Of a stretch of DNA of 64,000 nt, positions 14,620 to 23,630 are shown one piece after another; position 1 is the first letter of the stretch; each line of letters begins with the position of its first letter. The notes beneath the pieces were generated by a model. The model was not told the DNA's origin, did no database searches, and was given only the letters and a program-made list of their open reading frames with translations. The stretch lies in contig JAJPKF010000020.1 of NCBI GenBank assembly GCA_021323865.1, forward strand, positions 1 through 64,000. The letters are read 5' to 3'. The translations under genes and the position numbers were made by a program. This DNA comes from Pseudomonadota bacterium. GTDB taxonomy: Bacteria; Chloroflexota; UBA5177; JAJPKF01.

Positions 14620-15717
14620 ATGCCCAGCTCCACCTCTCCCACGCCAACCAGTGGGCGCGTCTGGGAGCACCCGCGCAACGGCCACCTGGGCCCCTTCCCA
14701 GGCCCGCCGGTCATCGCCTTCGACGTCGGCGGCACGCACCTGCGCTGCGTGGTGGTCGAGCCGGACGGCACCCTGGCGCATTTCGAGAAGGACCGCATCG
14801 TCAGCGTGCCCTCGGGCGCGGAGCCGGAAGAGGTGAAGCGGGTTCTGGTGGAAACCATGGCCGACTACGTGGCACGCGTGCAGCCGGCGCTTGAGCCGGA
14901 TTCGCCCATCGCCGTCTCGGTGCCGGCTCCGGCGGATCGCAGCGGCGTCATCTATACCGCCGCGCCCCTCTTCGGAGAGACCTGTCCCACCTTCGAGCTG
15001 GGCGAACGGGTTGGCCGCGCAACCGGCCGGCCCTGCCACGTGGTCAACGATGTCTCCGCTGCGGCCTGGTATCTCTCCGAGCGGATGGCCGCCGACCGGT
15101 TCCTGGTCGTCACCGTGAGCAGCAGCATCGGCTGCAAGGTGTTCGACCGGTCCCGCCGCTACGCCGTCCTGGACGACACCGATTACGCCGGCGAGATCGG
15201 CCACGTCACCGTGGATGAGACGCCGGACGCGCCTCGGTGCGATTGCGGCGGTCGGGGCCATCTCAGCGCCGTCGCCTCCGGTCGAGGCGTCGAGCGGGCG
15301 GTCCGCCGGGCGGCGCTGGCAGACCAGGAGGGCTTCCAAGCTTCCCGCTGTGCTTCCGGCGGCGCGGCCCCGGAGACCCTCTGCAACGAGGCGCACATCG
15401 TACCCGCCATTCGCGCCGGCGATCCGTGGACCATGGCCATTCTGCGCGCCTGCACCCACCCGCTGGGCCACATGCTGCGCGTGATCGCCGTGGCCACGGC
15501 CGTAGAGCGGATCGTGGTGATCGGGGGCTTCGCCCGGGAGCTGGGGAACGTCTACCTCGACGTCCTTCAGGAGATCTTGGAGGAGAACGCCGATTTCGCC
15601 ATTCTGCGTCCCCGTCTCCGCGAGCTGCTGTGGCGAGAGGCGGAGGTCCCGGAGGAATGTCTGCTGGGAGCGGCCACCTATGGACGGGCTCAGACCATGG
15701 CGCCGGTCGCCGGCTGA
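14620..15717 (+). CDS. ROK-family sugar kinase or regulator
   Basis: A 365-residue actin-fold protein. Residues 29-45 hold the phosphate-binding motif VIAFDVGGTHLRCVVVEPDG. The ROK signature follows in the middle (GEIGHVTVDETPDAPRCDCGGRGHLSAVASG), including the C-x-C-G-G zinc-site cysteines, though the third ligand is a His/Leu region rather than the usual GCxE. The conserved second domain has RIVVIGGFAREL. There is no N-terminal HTH, which favours a kinase over a NagC/XylR repressor. Length is somewhat above the 300-320 typical of glucokinases because of a 25-residue N-terminal extension. Substrate (glucose, N-acetylmannosamine or fructose) cannot be decided. Confidence 0.85.
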   Translation: MPSSTSPTPTSGRVWEHPRNGHLGPFPGPPVIAFDVGGTHLRCVVVEPDGTLAHFEKDRIVSVPSGAEPEEVKRVLVETMADYVARVQPALEPDSPIAVSVPAPADRSGVIYTAAPLFGETCPTFELGERVGRATGRPCHVVNDVSAAAWYLSERMAADRFLVVTVSSSIGCKVFDRSRRYAVLDDTDYAGEIGHVTVDETPDAPRCDCGGRGHLSAVASGRGVERAVRRAALADQEGFQASRCASGGAAPETLCNEAHIVPAIRAGDPWTMAILRACTHPLGHMLRVIAVATAVERIVVIGGFARELGNVYLDVLQEILEENADFAILRPRLRELLWREAEVPEECLLGAATYGRAQTMAPVAG

Positions 15718-16013
15718 CAAGATGCCCTTCGGCGGGATGATCTCGGGGGCGCCCTTGTCCTGCCTTTCCTGACAGGGGCCGGATTTCGCGCCGTTTCTAT
15801 ACTGAGGCGAGAGTAGGGGATAGGAGCTCGGGCTGCTCAACGCCTCAGCGCCGCGCGTTCCGGTACGGTTTGTGCTCGCATGGACCGGCTCTGGCGCTCG
15901 CCGGCGAGAGCGCATGGGGTGCCCGGCGGATGATCTCCGCTCCCGGGAGCCCGAGGAGCGCCTCGACCGCGGCTTCTGAGCCGGCCGCCGGATAGGGATC
16001 CGGCAAAGCGGAT
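15718..16013 (+). promoter_or_regulatory. leader region of the respiratory operon
   Basis: About 300 bases without a gene. TATACT at 15798-15803 is a good -10 hexamer, but no matching -35 stands at 17 bases. A perfect 7-bp inverted repeat (GCCGGAT, 4-base loop, ATCCGGC; 15987-16004) lies 10 bases before the first start codon and could act as an operator or translational control hairpin. The rest is GC-rich without clear structure. Confidence 0.4.
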
Positions 16014-16844
16014 ATGGTGACGCCCACATGGAGTTGGTTACTCACTCGATGGAGCCTGGAGCCCAGCGTCGTCGCCGGTATCGTGATGCTCACGCTGGCC
16101 TATGCCTGCGCGTGTGGATACCGGCTCACCGGTCCGGCGTCGCTCCGCTGCTCGGCGGCACAGCGAACCTGGTTTCTGCTCTCGGACCTGGTCCTGGTGA
16201 TCGCGCTGCTCTCGCCGCTCGACGGCATCGGCGACACGTATCTCTTCAGCGCGCACATGGTCCAGCACCTCTTGCTGGCGACGGTGTGGCCGCCGCTCCT
16301 GCTCTTGAGCCTGCCCGCGGATCTGACGGCTGGAATCCAAGGCATGCCGGTCCGGGTGTTGGGCCTCCTCACGCTGCCCGCGGTCGCGTTTCTGCTCTTC
16401 AACGGCGACATCACCGTCTGGCACCTCCCGGTGCTCTACGACCTGACGCTGCGCAGCGAGACCGTGCACATCCTGGAGCACCTCACCTTCATGGGAACCG
16501 GGCTGGTGGTGTGGTGGCCGGTGCTCAATCCGGTCAGGCGTGGGCGGCTGAGCTATGCCGGACAGGAGCTGTACCTGTTCGCCAACCTCTTCCCGACCAT
16601 GGCCCTGGGCATCCTCTTTTCGTTTCTGCAGCACCCGCTGTACGGCCCCTACATTCACGCGCCCCGGCTCTGGGGCATTTCGGCCCTCACCGATCAGCAG
16701 ATCGGCGGGCTGATCATGTGGATGCCGGGCAACCTTCCCTACGTTGTGGCCATGGCGACCATCGGCGTGATCTGGCTGGATCGCGGAGAGCCGGTTGATG
16801 AGCCGCGACGGGAGATGGAAGTCCGGCCGCGGACCGTGCCGTGA
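16014..16844 (+). CDS. ctaG: CtaG-like cytochrome c oxidase assembly protein
   Basis: A 276-residue polytopic membrane protein of the Caa3_CtaG family, thought to help deliver copper to or assemble the CuB site of caa3-type oxidases. About seven membrane segments are visible. Histidines of the family are present in SAHMVQHLLLATVWPPLLLLS and HILEHLTFMGTGLVVWWP, and the C-terminal motif LTDQQIGGLIMWMPGNLPYV is characteristic. It is the first gene of the oxidase operon and overlaps coxB by 47 bases. ATG 16014 and GTG 16017 are both possible starts. Confidence 0.9.
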   Translation: MVTPTWSWLLTRWSLEPSVVAGIVMLTLAYACACGYRLTGPASLRCSAAQRTWFLLSDLVLVIALLSPLDGIGDTYLFSAHMVQHLLLATVWPPLLLLSLPADLTAGIQGMPVRVLGLLTLPAVAFLLFNGDITVWHLPVLYDLTLRSETVHILEHLTFMGTGLVVWWPVLNPVRRGRLSYAGQELYLFANLFPTMALGILFSFLQHPLYGPYIHAPRLWGISALTDQQIGGLIMWMPGNLPYVVAMATIGVIWLDRGEPVDEPRREMEVRPRTVP

Positions 16845-17934
16845 GCGAACGTTGAGGTCGCTTGGTGGATGGCGCGGAGTTGCCCTGCTGGCGGCCTTCG
16901 CAGCGGCCACCACCGCTCTCGCGCTGATGCTGACCTCCCACGGCGCGCTTGCCGCGGGCCGGAACAGCACCACCCCCATCGGCTCGGGACCTTCGGCCGC
17001 GCCACTCGCGCCCCTGCACGGCGCGTCGCGGTTTGCCCTCGACATCTCCAATCTCTTCTGGATCATCCTGGCCGAGTCGGGCGTGGTGTTCTTCCTCGTG
17101 ATCCTGGCGCTGGCCATCAACATCGTTCGCTTCAGTCACAAACCCGGCCAGGACGACGAGCCGAAGCAGATTTACGGCAACCGGCGCATCGAGGTGGCCT
17201 GGACGGCCATACCGGCCGTCATCCTGCTGGTGGCCCTCGTCCTGACCATCGTGACCATGAACGCCGTCAACAGCCCCGCCCACGCCGCCTCGGCGCTCAA
17301 GGTGGAGGCCATCGGCCACCAATGGTGGTGGGAGTTCCGCATTCCCAAGTACCACGTGGTGACGGCCAACGAGGTGCACCTGCCGGTCCACACGCTGGTC
17401 CAGGTCGACACCACCTCCGTCGATGTCATCCACAGCTTCTGGATCCCCCAGCTCGACCGGCAGATCGACGCCACGCCCAACAACCACACCATCGTGTATA
17501 TCGACGCCGACCGCACCGGTACCTTCCCCGGCGCCTGCTACGAGTTCTGCGGGGCAGATCATGCCTGGATGCAGTTCCGGGCCGTGGTCCAGACCCCGGC
17601 CCGATTTCAGGCCTGGGCTCGCCGGGAGGCGGGCGCCGGCGCCTCGCCCGCCTCGGTGCAGGGCGCCAATGGACAGTCGGTGTTCTTCTCTCAGTCCTGC
17701 GCCAGCTGTCACACCATCAACGGGACGCCCGCGAACGGCACCGCCGGCCCCAATCTCAGCCATGTCGGCAGCCGTTGGGGAATCGCGGGCGGCGTCCTCC
17801 CCATGTCGGAGAGGAATCTGGAGCGCTGGGTCAGAGACCCCCAGATCTACAAGCCGGGGGCGCTGATGCCGGCCTTCGACCTCAAGAAGTCGGACCTGCA
17901 CGCGCTGGCGGCGTACCTGTATTCCCTGAAGTGA
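16798..17934 (+). CDS. ctaC: cytochrome c oxidase subunit II fused to cytochrome c
   Basis: A 378-residue subunit that takes electrons into the binuclear CuA centre. It has an N-terminal signal/anchor (VALLAAFAAATTALALML), two membrane segments (FWIILAESGVVFFLVILALAI and AVILLVALVLTIVTM) and then the cupredoxin domain with GHQWWWEFRIP. CuA ligands are C247, E249, C251, H255 and M258 in CYEFCGADHAWM. After a short linker comes a class I cytochrome c with C301-A-S-C304-H305 and an axial Met in GALMPAF. The fusion is diagnostic of caa3-type oxidases. ATG 16798 overlaps ctaG; TTG 16852 would avoid the overlap but lacks a ribosome-binding site. Confidence 0.95.
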   Translation: MSRDGRWKSGRGPCRERTLRSLGGWRGVALLAAFAAATTALALMLTSHGALAAGRNSTTPIGSGPSAAPLAPLHGASRFALDISNLFWIILAESGVVFFLVILALAINIVRFSHKPGQDDEPKQIYGNRRIEVAWTAIPAVILLVALVLTIVTMNAVNSPAHAASALKVEAIGHQWWWEFRIPKYHVVTANEVHLPVHTLVQVDTTSVDVIHSFWIPQLDRQIDATPNNHTIVYIDADRTGTFPGACYEFCGADHAWMQFRAVVQTPARFQAWARREAGAGASPASVQGANGQSVFFSQSCASCHTINGTPANGTAGPNLSHVGSRWGIAGGVLPMSERNLERWVRDPQIYKPGALMPAFDLKKSDLHALAAYLYSLK

Positions 17935-17965
17935 GTATCGAGAGAGGCTGACCGAGGAGCGATTC

Positions 17966-20236
17966 GTGGCCACGATTACCAGAGAAGAGGTATATCCGAG
18001 GCTTCCGGCCCTACGCACCAATGAAGGGCTGCTGAGCTGGATCAAGACCACCGATCACAAGCGGATCGGCATCCTCTACCTGGTGTTCTCCGGCGCCTTC
18101 TTCATCGTCGGTGGTCTGGAAGCCTTGGTGATGCGCTGGCAGCTGGCCACGCCCAACGCCCACGTGGTTTCCCCGGAGGTATATAACCAGCTCTTCACCA
18201 TGCACGGCGTGACCATGATCTTCTTCGTGGTCATGCCGCTGCTGATCGGCTTTGCCAACTACTTCGTGCCGCTGCAGATCGGGTACCGCGACATGGCCTT
18301 CCCGCGGCTGAACGCCATGAGCGTGTGGCTCTTCCTGTTCTCGGGGATCCTGATGTACATGGGCGTCCTCGAGGGAACCCTGCCCAACTGTGGCTGGTTC
18401 GCCTACGCCCCCTGTACCGAGCACCCGTTTGACGCGGGCGCCGGCTCGACGTTCTGGGCCATCGGTCTGATCGTCGCGGGCGCGGGCTCCATCGCCACGG
18501 CACTCAACCTGATCGTCACCATCATCGCCCACCGCTGCCCGGGCATGACGCTGCGCAAGATGCCGCTGTTCGTGTGGATGGTCCTGGTCAATCAGTTCCT
18601 GATCATCTGGGCCATGCCGTTCCTGACCGGGGCCGCGGTCATGCTGCTGTTCGACCGGTTCCTCAACACCCACTTCTTCATCGGGCCCAAGTCGAACCCC
18701 GTCCTCTATGAACACCTCTTTTGGAGCTTCGGGCATCCCGAGGTGTACATCATGATCCTGCCGGCTTTCGGCATGATGTCCGAGATTGTGCCCGTCTTCT
18801 CGCGCAAGCCGATCTTCGGCTACACTTTCGTGGCCATGTCGGGCGTGGCCATCGGCTTCATCAGCTTCATCGTGTGGGCGCACCACATGTTCACGGTGGG
18901 TATGGGGACGGTGCCCGAAGCCTTCTTCGCCGCCACCAGCGCGGTCATCGCGATTCCCACGGGCGTCAAGATCCTCAACTGGCTGGCCACCATGTGGGGC
19001 GGGGCGATTCGCTGGACGACGGCCATGAAGTTCGCCGTGGCCTTCATTCCGCTGTTCGTCATCGGCGGCATCAGCGGCGTCATGTTCGCCGTGGTGCCCA
19101 TCGACTACCAGACCACGGACACCTACTTCGTGGTGGCCCACTTCCACTACGTCCTCTTCGGAGGCAGCTTCTTCCTGATCCTTGCCGGCATCTACTACTG
19201 GTGGCCCAAGATCACCGGGCGGATGCTGTCCGAAAAACTGGGCAACGTCCATTTCTGGCTGACCTTCATCGGATTCAACCTGACCTTCTTCCCCATGCAC
19301 TTCCTGGTGGGGATGCCCCGCCGCATCTACACTTATGCCCCCGATTCCGGTTGGGGGCCGATCAACATGATCGCCTCGATCGGCACGGTCATTCTGTTCG
19401 TGTCCGTGCTGGTCTTCCTCTACAACGCCTACGTCAGCCTCAAGAAGGGCGATCTGGCCGGTCCCAACCCCTGGAACGCGTGGACGCTCGAATGGGCGAC
19501 CACGTCACCGCCGGCGGAGTACAACTTCGCCACCACGCCCGTGGTCCGCAGCCGCCGTCCCCTCTGGGATGAGCAGCACCCGGAGAGCCCGGACTGGATT
19601 CACGAAGACAACGTGACCGTTCCCGCCGGGACGCCGCCCAGCGCGGTGGCCCCGCCCGTGGAGGACGTCAAGCCGAAACGCTTTGTGCCTGCCCAGCAGC
19701 TCATGCTGTTCTTCATCAGCTCAGAGTTCATCTTCTTCTGCACGCTGATGGTCATGTACACTGTCTACTCGCAGCACTTCACCTCGAGCCAGCTCAACAT
19801 CCCGCTGACGGCCATCTTCAGCCTCTGTCTGTGGGCGAGCAGCGGCACCATGATCCTCTCGGAGCGCCGGCTGCGCGTGGACGACAAGCGCGGCTACTAC
19901 TTCTGGCTCATCACCACGATCCTGCTGGGCGCAACCTTCATCGCCGGGCAGGCGCACGAGTACATCGATCTCTACTATCGCCACTACGGGCTGAGCACCG
20001 GCCCATCGACCGGAGGCACCGTCTTCGGCACAGTCTTCTTCGTGCTGACGGGCTTCCACGGCTTCCACGTGGTCATCGGTTTGGTGGCGCTGCTGATCAT
20101 CCTGTTCATGTCCAAGCACTGGAGCTCCAAGCGCGACCTGCCAGTCACGGTGGTCTCGTACTACTGGCACTTCGTCGACTGGATCTGGCTGTTGATCTTC
20201 TCGCTCGCGTATCTGCGCACGCTGATCCCGACATGA
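17966..20236 (+). CDS. ctaDE: cytochrome c oxidase subunit I-III fusion
   Basis: A 756-residue haem-copper oxidase. Residues 15 to about 540 are subunit I with twelve membrane segments: haem a ligand in TMHGVTMIFF, the HPEVYIMILPAFG motif holding a CuB His and the cross-linked Tyr, WAHHMFTVG for the other CuB ligands and HFHYVLFGG for the haem pair. The Glu of HPEV marks it as A1-type, and the D-channel RDMAFPRLNA keeps D and the first N. After a Pro-rich linker (AVAPPVEDVKPKRF) residues 575-756 are subunit III with five membrane segments (GQAHEYIDL, TGFHGFHVVIGL, YYWHFVDWIWL). It reduces oxygen to water and pumps protons. A start at 17966 follows ctaC by 31 bases. Fusions of this kind are known in Thermus and some Chloroflexota and Actinomycetota. 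Confidence 0.96.
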   Translation: MATITREEVYPRLPALRTNEGLLSWIKTTDHKRIGILYLVFSGAFFIVGGLEALVMRWQLATPNAHVVSPEVYNQLFTMHGVTMIFFVVMPLLIGFANYFVPLQIGYRDMAFPRLNAMSVWLFLFSGILMYMGVLEGTLPNCGWFAYAPCTEHPFDAGAGSTFWAIGLIVAGAGSIATALNLIVTIIAHRCPGMTLRKMPLFVWMVLVNQFLIIWAMPFLTGAAVMLLFDRFLNTHFFIGPKSNPVLYEHLFWSFGHPEVYIMILPAFGMMSEIVPVFSRKPIFGYTFVAMSGVAIGFISFIVWAHHMFTVGMGTVPEAFFAATSAVIAIPTGVKILNWLATMWGGAIRWTTAMKFAVAFIPLFVIGGISGVMFAVVPIDYQTTDTYFVVAHFHYVLFGGSFFLILAGIYYWWPKITGRMLSEKLGNVHFWLTFIGFNLTFFPMHFLVGMPRRIYTYAPDSGWGPINMIASIGTVILFVSVLVFLYNAYVSLKKGDLAGPNPWNAWTLEWATTSPPAEYNFATTPVVRSRRPLWDEQHPESPDWIHEDNVTVPAGTPPSAVAPPVEDVKPKRFVPAQQLMLFFISSEFIFFCTLMVMYTVYSQHFTSSQLNIPLTAIFSLCLWASSGTMILSERRLRVDDKRGYYFWLITTILLGATFIAGQAHEYIDLYYRHYGLSTGPSTGGTVFGTVFFVLTGFHGFHVVIGLVALLIILFMSKHWSSKRDLPVTVVSYYWHFVDWIWLLIFSLAYLRTLIPT

Positions 20237-20275
20237 TGCGCGTCGGGTGGGACGAGAGGCCGGGAGGCATGAAGG

Positions 20276-20533
20276 ATGAGTGAGCCGCAGGCGGGAACAG
20301 TCTCGACCGTCGAGCCGCAGGAAGTGGAGGTCCAACCCGAAGCCGGTGGAGCGGGGGCACACGAGGGCATCCATCTGCCGCCGACATCGGTCTGGCCGAT
20401 CACGCTGGCGTTCGCGGTGACCCTGGCGGCCTCGGGCTTGGTTTTCAACTGGATCGTCTCGCTTCCCGGGCTCGTCCTCTTCATCTGGGCGCTCCACGGG
20501 TGGGCGCAGGAGCTGCTCGATGCCTCCCATTAA
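20276..20533 (+). CDS. small cytochrome oxidase subunit IV-like protein
   Basis: An 85-residue protein with an acidic cytoplasmic N-terminus of about 38 residues and two closely spaced membrane segments (VWPITLAFAVTLAASGLVF and LPGLVLFIWALHGWAQELL). Size, topology and position directly after the fused subunit I/III fit a subunit IV that stabilises the oxidase. It overlaps the Rieske gene by 14 bases. Assignment rests on context; sequence motifs are weak. Confidence 0.7.
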   Translation: MSEPQAGTVSTVEPQEVEVQPEAGGAGAHEGIHLPPTSVWPITLAFAVTLAASGLVFNWIVSLPGLVLFIWALHGWAQELLDASH

Positions 20534-21029
20534 GGGCTTGTTCGGCGACAGGATCAGTCGCGAGCTGTTTCTGACCGGCATCATCGTGGGCTACGGCGGC
20601 ATCGCCGGCGTGGTGGTGGGAGTGCCGCTGGTCGCCTACCTTCTGACGCCGCTGTTCAAGCCCTCGCCGCGTCTGTGGCGGGACGTCGGCGCGGTCAGTC
20701 AGTTCAAGATCGGCACGACGACCGAGGTGCGCTACTCGGACCCGTCGGCGCTTCGCTGGGCGGGCACGACCTCCCGTGCGGGCGCCTGGCTGCGGCGCGA
20801 CTCGCAATCTGGCTTCACCGCCTACTCCATCTACTGCACGCACCTGGGCTGTCCGGTGCACTGGATTCAGAGCACCGGTCTCTTCTTGTGTCCGTGTCAC
20901 GGCAGCGCCTTCTATTCCACCGGCGCGGTGGCCGCGGGACCGGCCGAGCTGCCGCTGGTGAAGCTGCCGGTGCGGGTGAGGGGAGGCCGGGTGCAGATTC
21001 AGACCAAGCCCATACCGGTGATCGGCTAG
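20520..21029 (+). CDS. qcrA: Rieske iron-sulfur protein
   Basis: A 169-residue protein anchored by one N-terminal membrane segment (LTGIIVGYGGIAGVVVGVPLVAYLL). The [2Fe-2S] ligands are C106 and H108 in CTHLGC and C124 and H127 in CPCHGS, with the disulfide pair C111 and C126. It carries electrons from quinol oxidation at cytochrome b. The stop codon abuts the cytochrome b ATG (TAG ATG), so the two are coupled. Only one membrane segment is seen, unlike the three of typical actinobacterial QcrA. Confidence 0.95.
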   Translation: MPPIKGLFGDRISRELFLTGIIVGYGGIAGVVVGVPLVAYLLTPLFKPSPRLWRDVGAVSQFKIGTTTEVRYSDPSALRWAGTTSRAGAWLRRDSQSGFTAYSIYCTHLGCPVHWIQSTGLFLCPCHGSAFYSTGAVAAGPAELPLVKLPVRVRGGRVQIQTKPIPVIG

Positions 21030-22685
21030 ATGTCGGTCATTTCCGACTTCGAGCAGCCGAACGTCACCCAGTCCGAGAGCAGGCCGCTAGAGCTGCCCGG
21101 CCCCGTGGGCGCCGTGTACAACTGGCTGGACGACCGCCTCGGCATCGACGCGGTCATCCGGCCCATCCTGGTGCACCCGGTTCCGCGCAGCACCAACTGG
21201 TTCAACGTCCTGGGCAGCGCGACGCTCACCGCCTTCATCTTCCAGGTGGTCACCGGCGTCTTTCTGGCTCTGGTCTACGTGCCGGCGCCCAACGCCGCTT
21301 ACCAGAGCCTTCAGTGGATCACGGACAAGTCGCTCTTCGGCCATCTGATCCGCGGCATCCACTACTGGGGCGCGTCGGCGATGCTGCTGCTCATCTTCGC
21401 CCACACGGCCCGTGTGTTTCTGACCGGCTCCTACAAGTACCCGCGGGAGCTGAACTGGCTTCTGGGCGTGGGACTGCTGTTCTCCACTATCCTCATGGGG
21501 TTCACGGGGCAGCTCCTGGTGTGGAATCAGGACTCCTACTGGGCCATCGTGGTGGGCGCGGAGCAGGCGGCGCGAACGCCGGTTATCGGCCCCTGGCTGG
21601 CCCAGCTGCTGGTGGCGGGACAGGTGGTGGGCGGAGCGACACTTACCCACTTCTTCGCCATACATGTCTTCATCGTGCCGGGTCTCATGTTCGCCCTCAT
21701 CGGCGGGCACCTCTATCTGGTCATCTATCAGGGCATCTCGGAGTGGCCCGAGCCCTCCAACATCGTCGATCCCAAGACGTACAAGCAGCGCTACCACGAG
21801 CTGCTGGAAGACGGCATCCCCTTCTTTCCGGATGCCATGGCCAAGGATGCGCTGTTCGCTCTGTTCGCAGGCGTGGTGGTCATCCTCCTGGCGGTGTTCT
21901 TCGGCGGCGCGCCGTTGGGGCACAAGGCCGATCCGGCCAACTATGTCACCAATCCGCGTCCCTTCTGGTTCCTGATCTGGTATTTCGCGCTGCTGGCGGA
22001 GATACCGGCGTCGGTGGAGAACATCGTCATCATCGGCTTCCCCGCCGTGATCATGCTGTGGATGCTGGCCCTACCCTTCTATGCCAACAAGGGCGAGCGC
22101 GCGCCCAGCAAGCGGCCCTGGGCGGTGGGATCGGTGCTGATCGCGGCGCTGATGACCGCCGTTTTGTGCTACGAGGGCTATCAGTCTCCGTGGGCCCCAC
22201 GGTTCGACGCCAACGGCAATCTGTTGAGCGTCCCCACCGCGGTGGTCAGCCGCCTCAAGGGCTCCCAGGCCAAGGCCGGCGCCCAACTCTTCCACTCGGC
22301 CGGCTGCATCGCCTGCCACATGGTCGACAACGTGGGCGGCATTCGTGGCCCGGCGCTGGACGACGTCTTTCAGCAGTACAGTCTGCCCCGCTTCTACCAG
22401 CAGGTGGCCGCGGGCGGGAAGGGGGCCAGCTATCAGTACATGCCGGCCTTCGGCACCATCCTCGACGCCACCAAGATGGCCGAGCTGGCTGCGTTCCTCA
22501 AGCAGGTGCCCAGGGTAGAAAGAACCGTGCACAACAACGCGCTCCATGCCGCCAAGCCGGCACGAGGGCCGGTGGCCGCGGGATCTACGCTGACGCCCCT
22601 CCAGCGCCGGGTCCTCAATCGCTGCATCGCCGAGGGCGGCGCGCACCTCGCTACCTGTCTCATCGCCGGCAACAGGCACCCATAA
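21030..22685 (+). CDS. qcrB: cytochrome b fused to cytochrome c
   Basis: A 551-residue quinol-oxidising subunit. The b-haem ligand pairs are in helix B (HYWGASAMLLLIFAHTARVF) and helix D (THFFAIHVFIVPGLMFALIGGHLYL). The domain-IV helices follow. At the Qo site the usual PEWY is replaced by P311-F-W-F314, so the catalytic Glu is missing there. After residue 400 comes a c-type haem domain with C426-I-A-C429-H430 and YMPAFGTILDATKMAELAAFLK, then a basic tail. The fused cytochrome c probably replaces cytochrome c1. With the Rieske protein and the oxidase it would form a bc-caa3 supercomplex. Confidence 0.93.
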   Translation: MSVISDFEQPNVTQSESRPLELPGPVGAVYNWLDDRLGIDAVIRPILVHPVPRSTNWFNVLGSATLTAFIFQVVTGVFLALVYVPAPNAAYQSLQWITDKSLFGHLIRGIHYWGASAMLLLIFAHTARVFLTGSYKYPRELNWLLGVGLLFSTILMGFTGQLLVWNQDSYWAIVVGAEQAARTPVIGPWLAQLLVAGQVVGGATLTHFFAIHVFIVPGLMFALIGGHLYLVIYQGISEWPEPSNIVDPKTYKQRYHELLEDGIPFFPDAMAKDALFALFAGVVVILLAVFFGGAPLGHKADPANYVTNPRPFWFLIWYFALLAEIPASVENIVIIGFPAVIMLWMLALPFYANKGERAPSKRPWAVGSVLIAALMTAVLCYEGYQSPWAPRFDANGNLLSVPTAVVSRLKGSQAKAGAQLFHSAGCIACHMVDNVGGIRGPALDDVFQQYSLPRFYQQVAAGGKGASYQYMPAFGTILDATKMAELAAFLKQVPRVERTVHNNALHAAKPARGPVAAGSTLTPLQRRVLNRCIAEGGAHLATCLIAGNRHP

Positions 22686-22687
22686 CC

Positions 22688-23617
22688 ATGCAGGCTCCCG
22701 AGCTGCTCGGACCCGCGATCTCCGCCCCGGCGGACGGGGTGATGGACCGAGTGCGAGCGTACGTCAACCTGGCCAAGCCGCATGTGACCATGCTGCTGCT
22801 GGCCATCACCGTGACCACCATGATCGTCGCCCGGCAGGGCGTGCCTTCGCTGGGGCTCATCCTGGCGACGCTGGTGGGGGGCGCGCTGGCCGCCGCCAGC
22901 GCCAACGCCATCAACTGCTACGTCGATCGCGACATCGACGGCGTTATGGGCCGTACCCGGCGGCGCGCGGTGCCGACCGGGCGCATCGAGCCGGTCAGGG
23001 CCCTGATCTTCGGCGCGCTGGCGGCCGTGGGGTCCATGCTCGTGTTTCTGGCCTTCGTCAACCTGCTCAGCGGTCTCCTCGCCCTCAGCGGCATCCTGTT
23101 CTACGTGCTCGTCTACACCCTCTGGCTGAAGCGCTCGACACCGCAGAACATCGTCATCGGCGGAGCGGCCGGGGGCGTGCCTGTCCTGGTGGGCTGGGCC
23201 GCGGTGAGCCATACGGTCACCTGGCCGGCGGTCATCCTCTTTCTGATCATCTTCCTGTGGACGCCGCCCCATTTTTGGGCGCTCTCGCTGCTGATCAAGC
23301 GAGATTACGAACGGGCCGGCGTGCCCATGCTGCCCATCGTGAAGGGCGACGCCGAGGCGCACCGGCAGATTCTGCTCTACACCTTCGCCCTGGTCATGGT
23401 GACCCTGCTGCTCGTTCAGCTGAAGGCGCTCGGCTTCGTCTACCTGGTGGCGGCTCTCGCTCTGGGTGCGCCGCTGATCTATCTGAGCCTGCGGTTGTTT
23501 TGGAGCACGGTGGCCTCGACGGACGCGGCTCGCTGGGCCAACCGCCTGTTCTGGTACTCGAACAGCTATCTGGCGCTCCTCTTCGCGGCCATGGCCGTGG
23601 ACCGATTGATCCGGTAG
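22688..23617 (+). CDS. ctaB: haem O synthase (protohaem IX farnesyltransferase)
   Basis: A 309-residue UbiA-superfamily membrane enzyme that attaches a farnesyl group to haem B, the first step to haem A for the oxidase. Prenyl-diphosphate motifs are NCYVDRDIDGVMGRTRRR (residues about 76-95) and the second loop FWALSLLIKRDYERAGVPMLP. Family features LAKPHVTMLLL and FLWTPPHFWALS are present. ATG 22688 lies 2 bases after the qcrB stop. No ctaA (haem A synthase) is in the window. Confidence 0.96.
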   Translation: MQAPELLGPAISAPADGVMDRVRAYVNLAKPHVTMLLLAITVTTMIVARQGVPSLGLILATLVGGALAAASANAINCYVDRDIDGVMGRTRRRAVPTGRIEPVRALIFGALAAVGSMLVFLAFVNLLSGLLALSGILFYVLVYTLWLKRSTPQNIVIGGAAGGVPVLVGWAAVSHTVTWPAVILFLIIFLWTPPHFWALSLLIKRDYERAGVPMLPIVKGDAEAHRQILLYTFALVMVTLLLVQLKALGFVYLVAALALGAPLIYLSLRLFWSTVASTDAARWANRLFWYSNSYLALLFAAMAVDRLIR

Positions 23618-23630
23618 AGAGCGAATCAGG

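Noticed and set aside
14605..16029. 474-codon minus-strand frame opposite the ROK gene
   Set aside because: Antisense shadow; the ROK motifs are on the plus strand.
18011..19300. 429-codon open frame on the minus strand inside the oxidase gene
   Set aside because: Low-complexity Asp/Glu/His/Arg product, exact antisense of the well-conserved subunit I; an effect of GC-rich codons.
20675..22687. Long plus-strand frame upstream of and continuous with ctaB
   Set aside because: Its first two thirds are an out-of-frame reading of the Rieske and cytochrome b genes; only the part from 22688 is coding.
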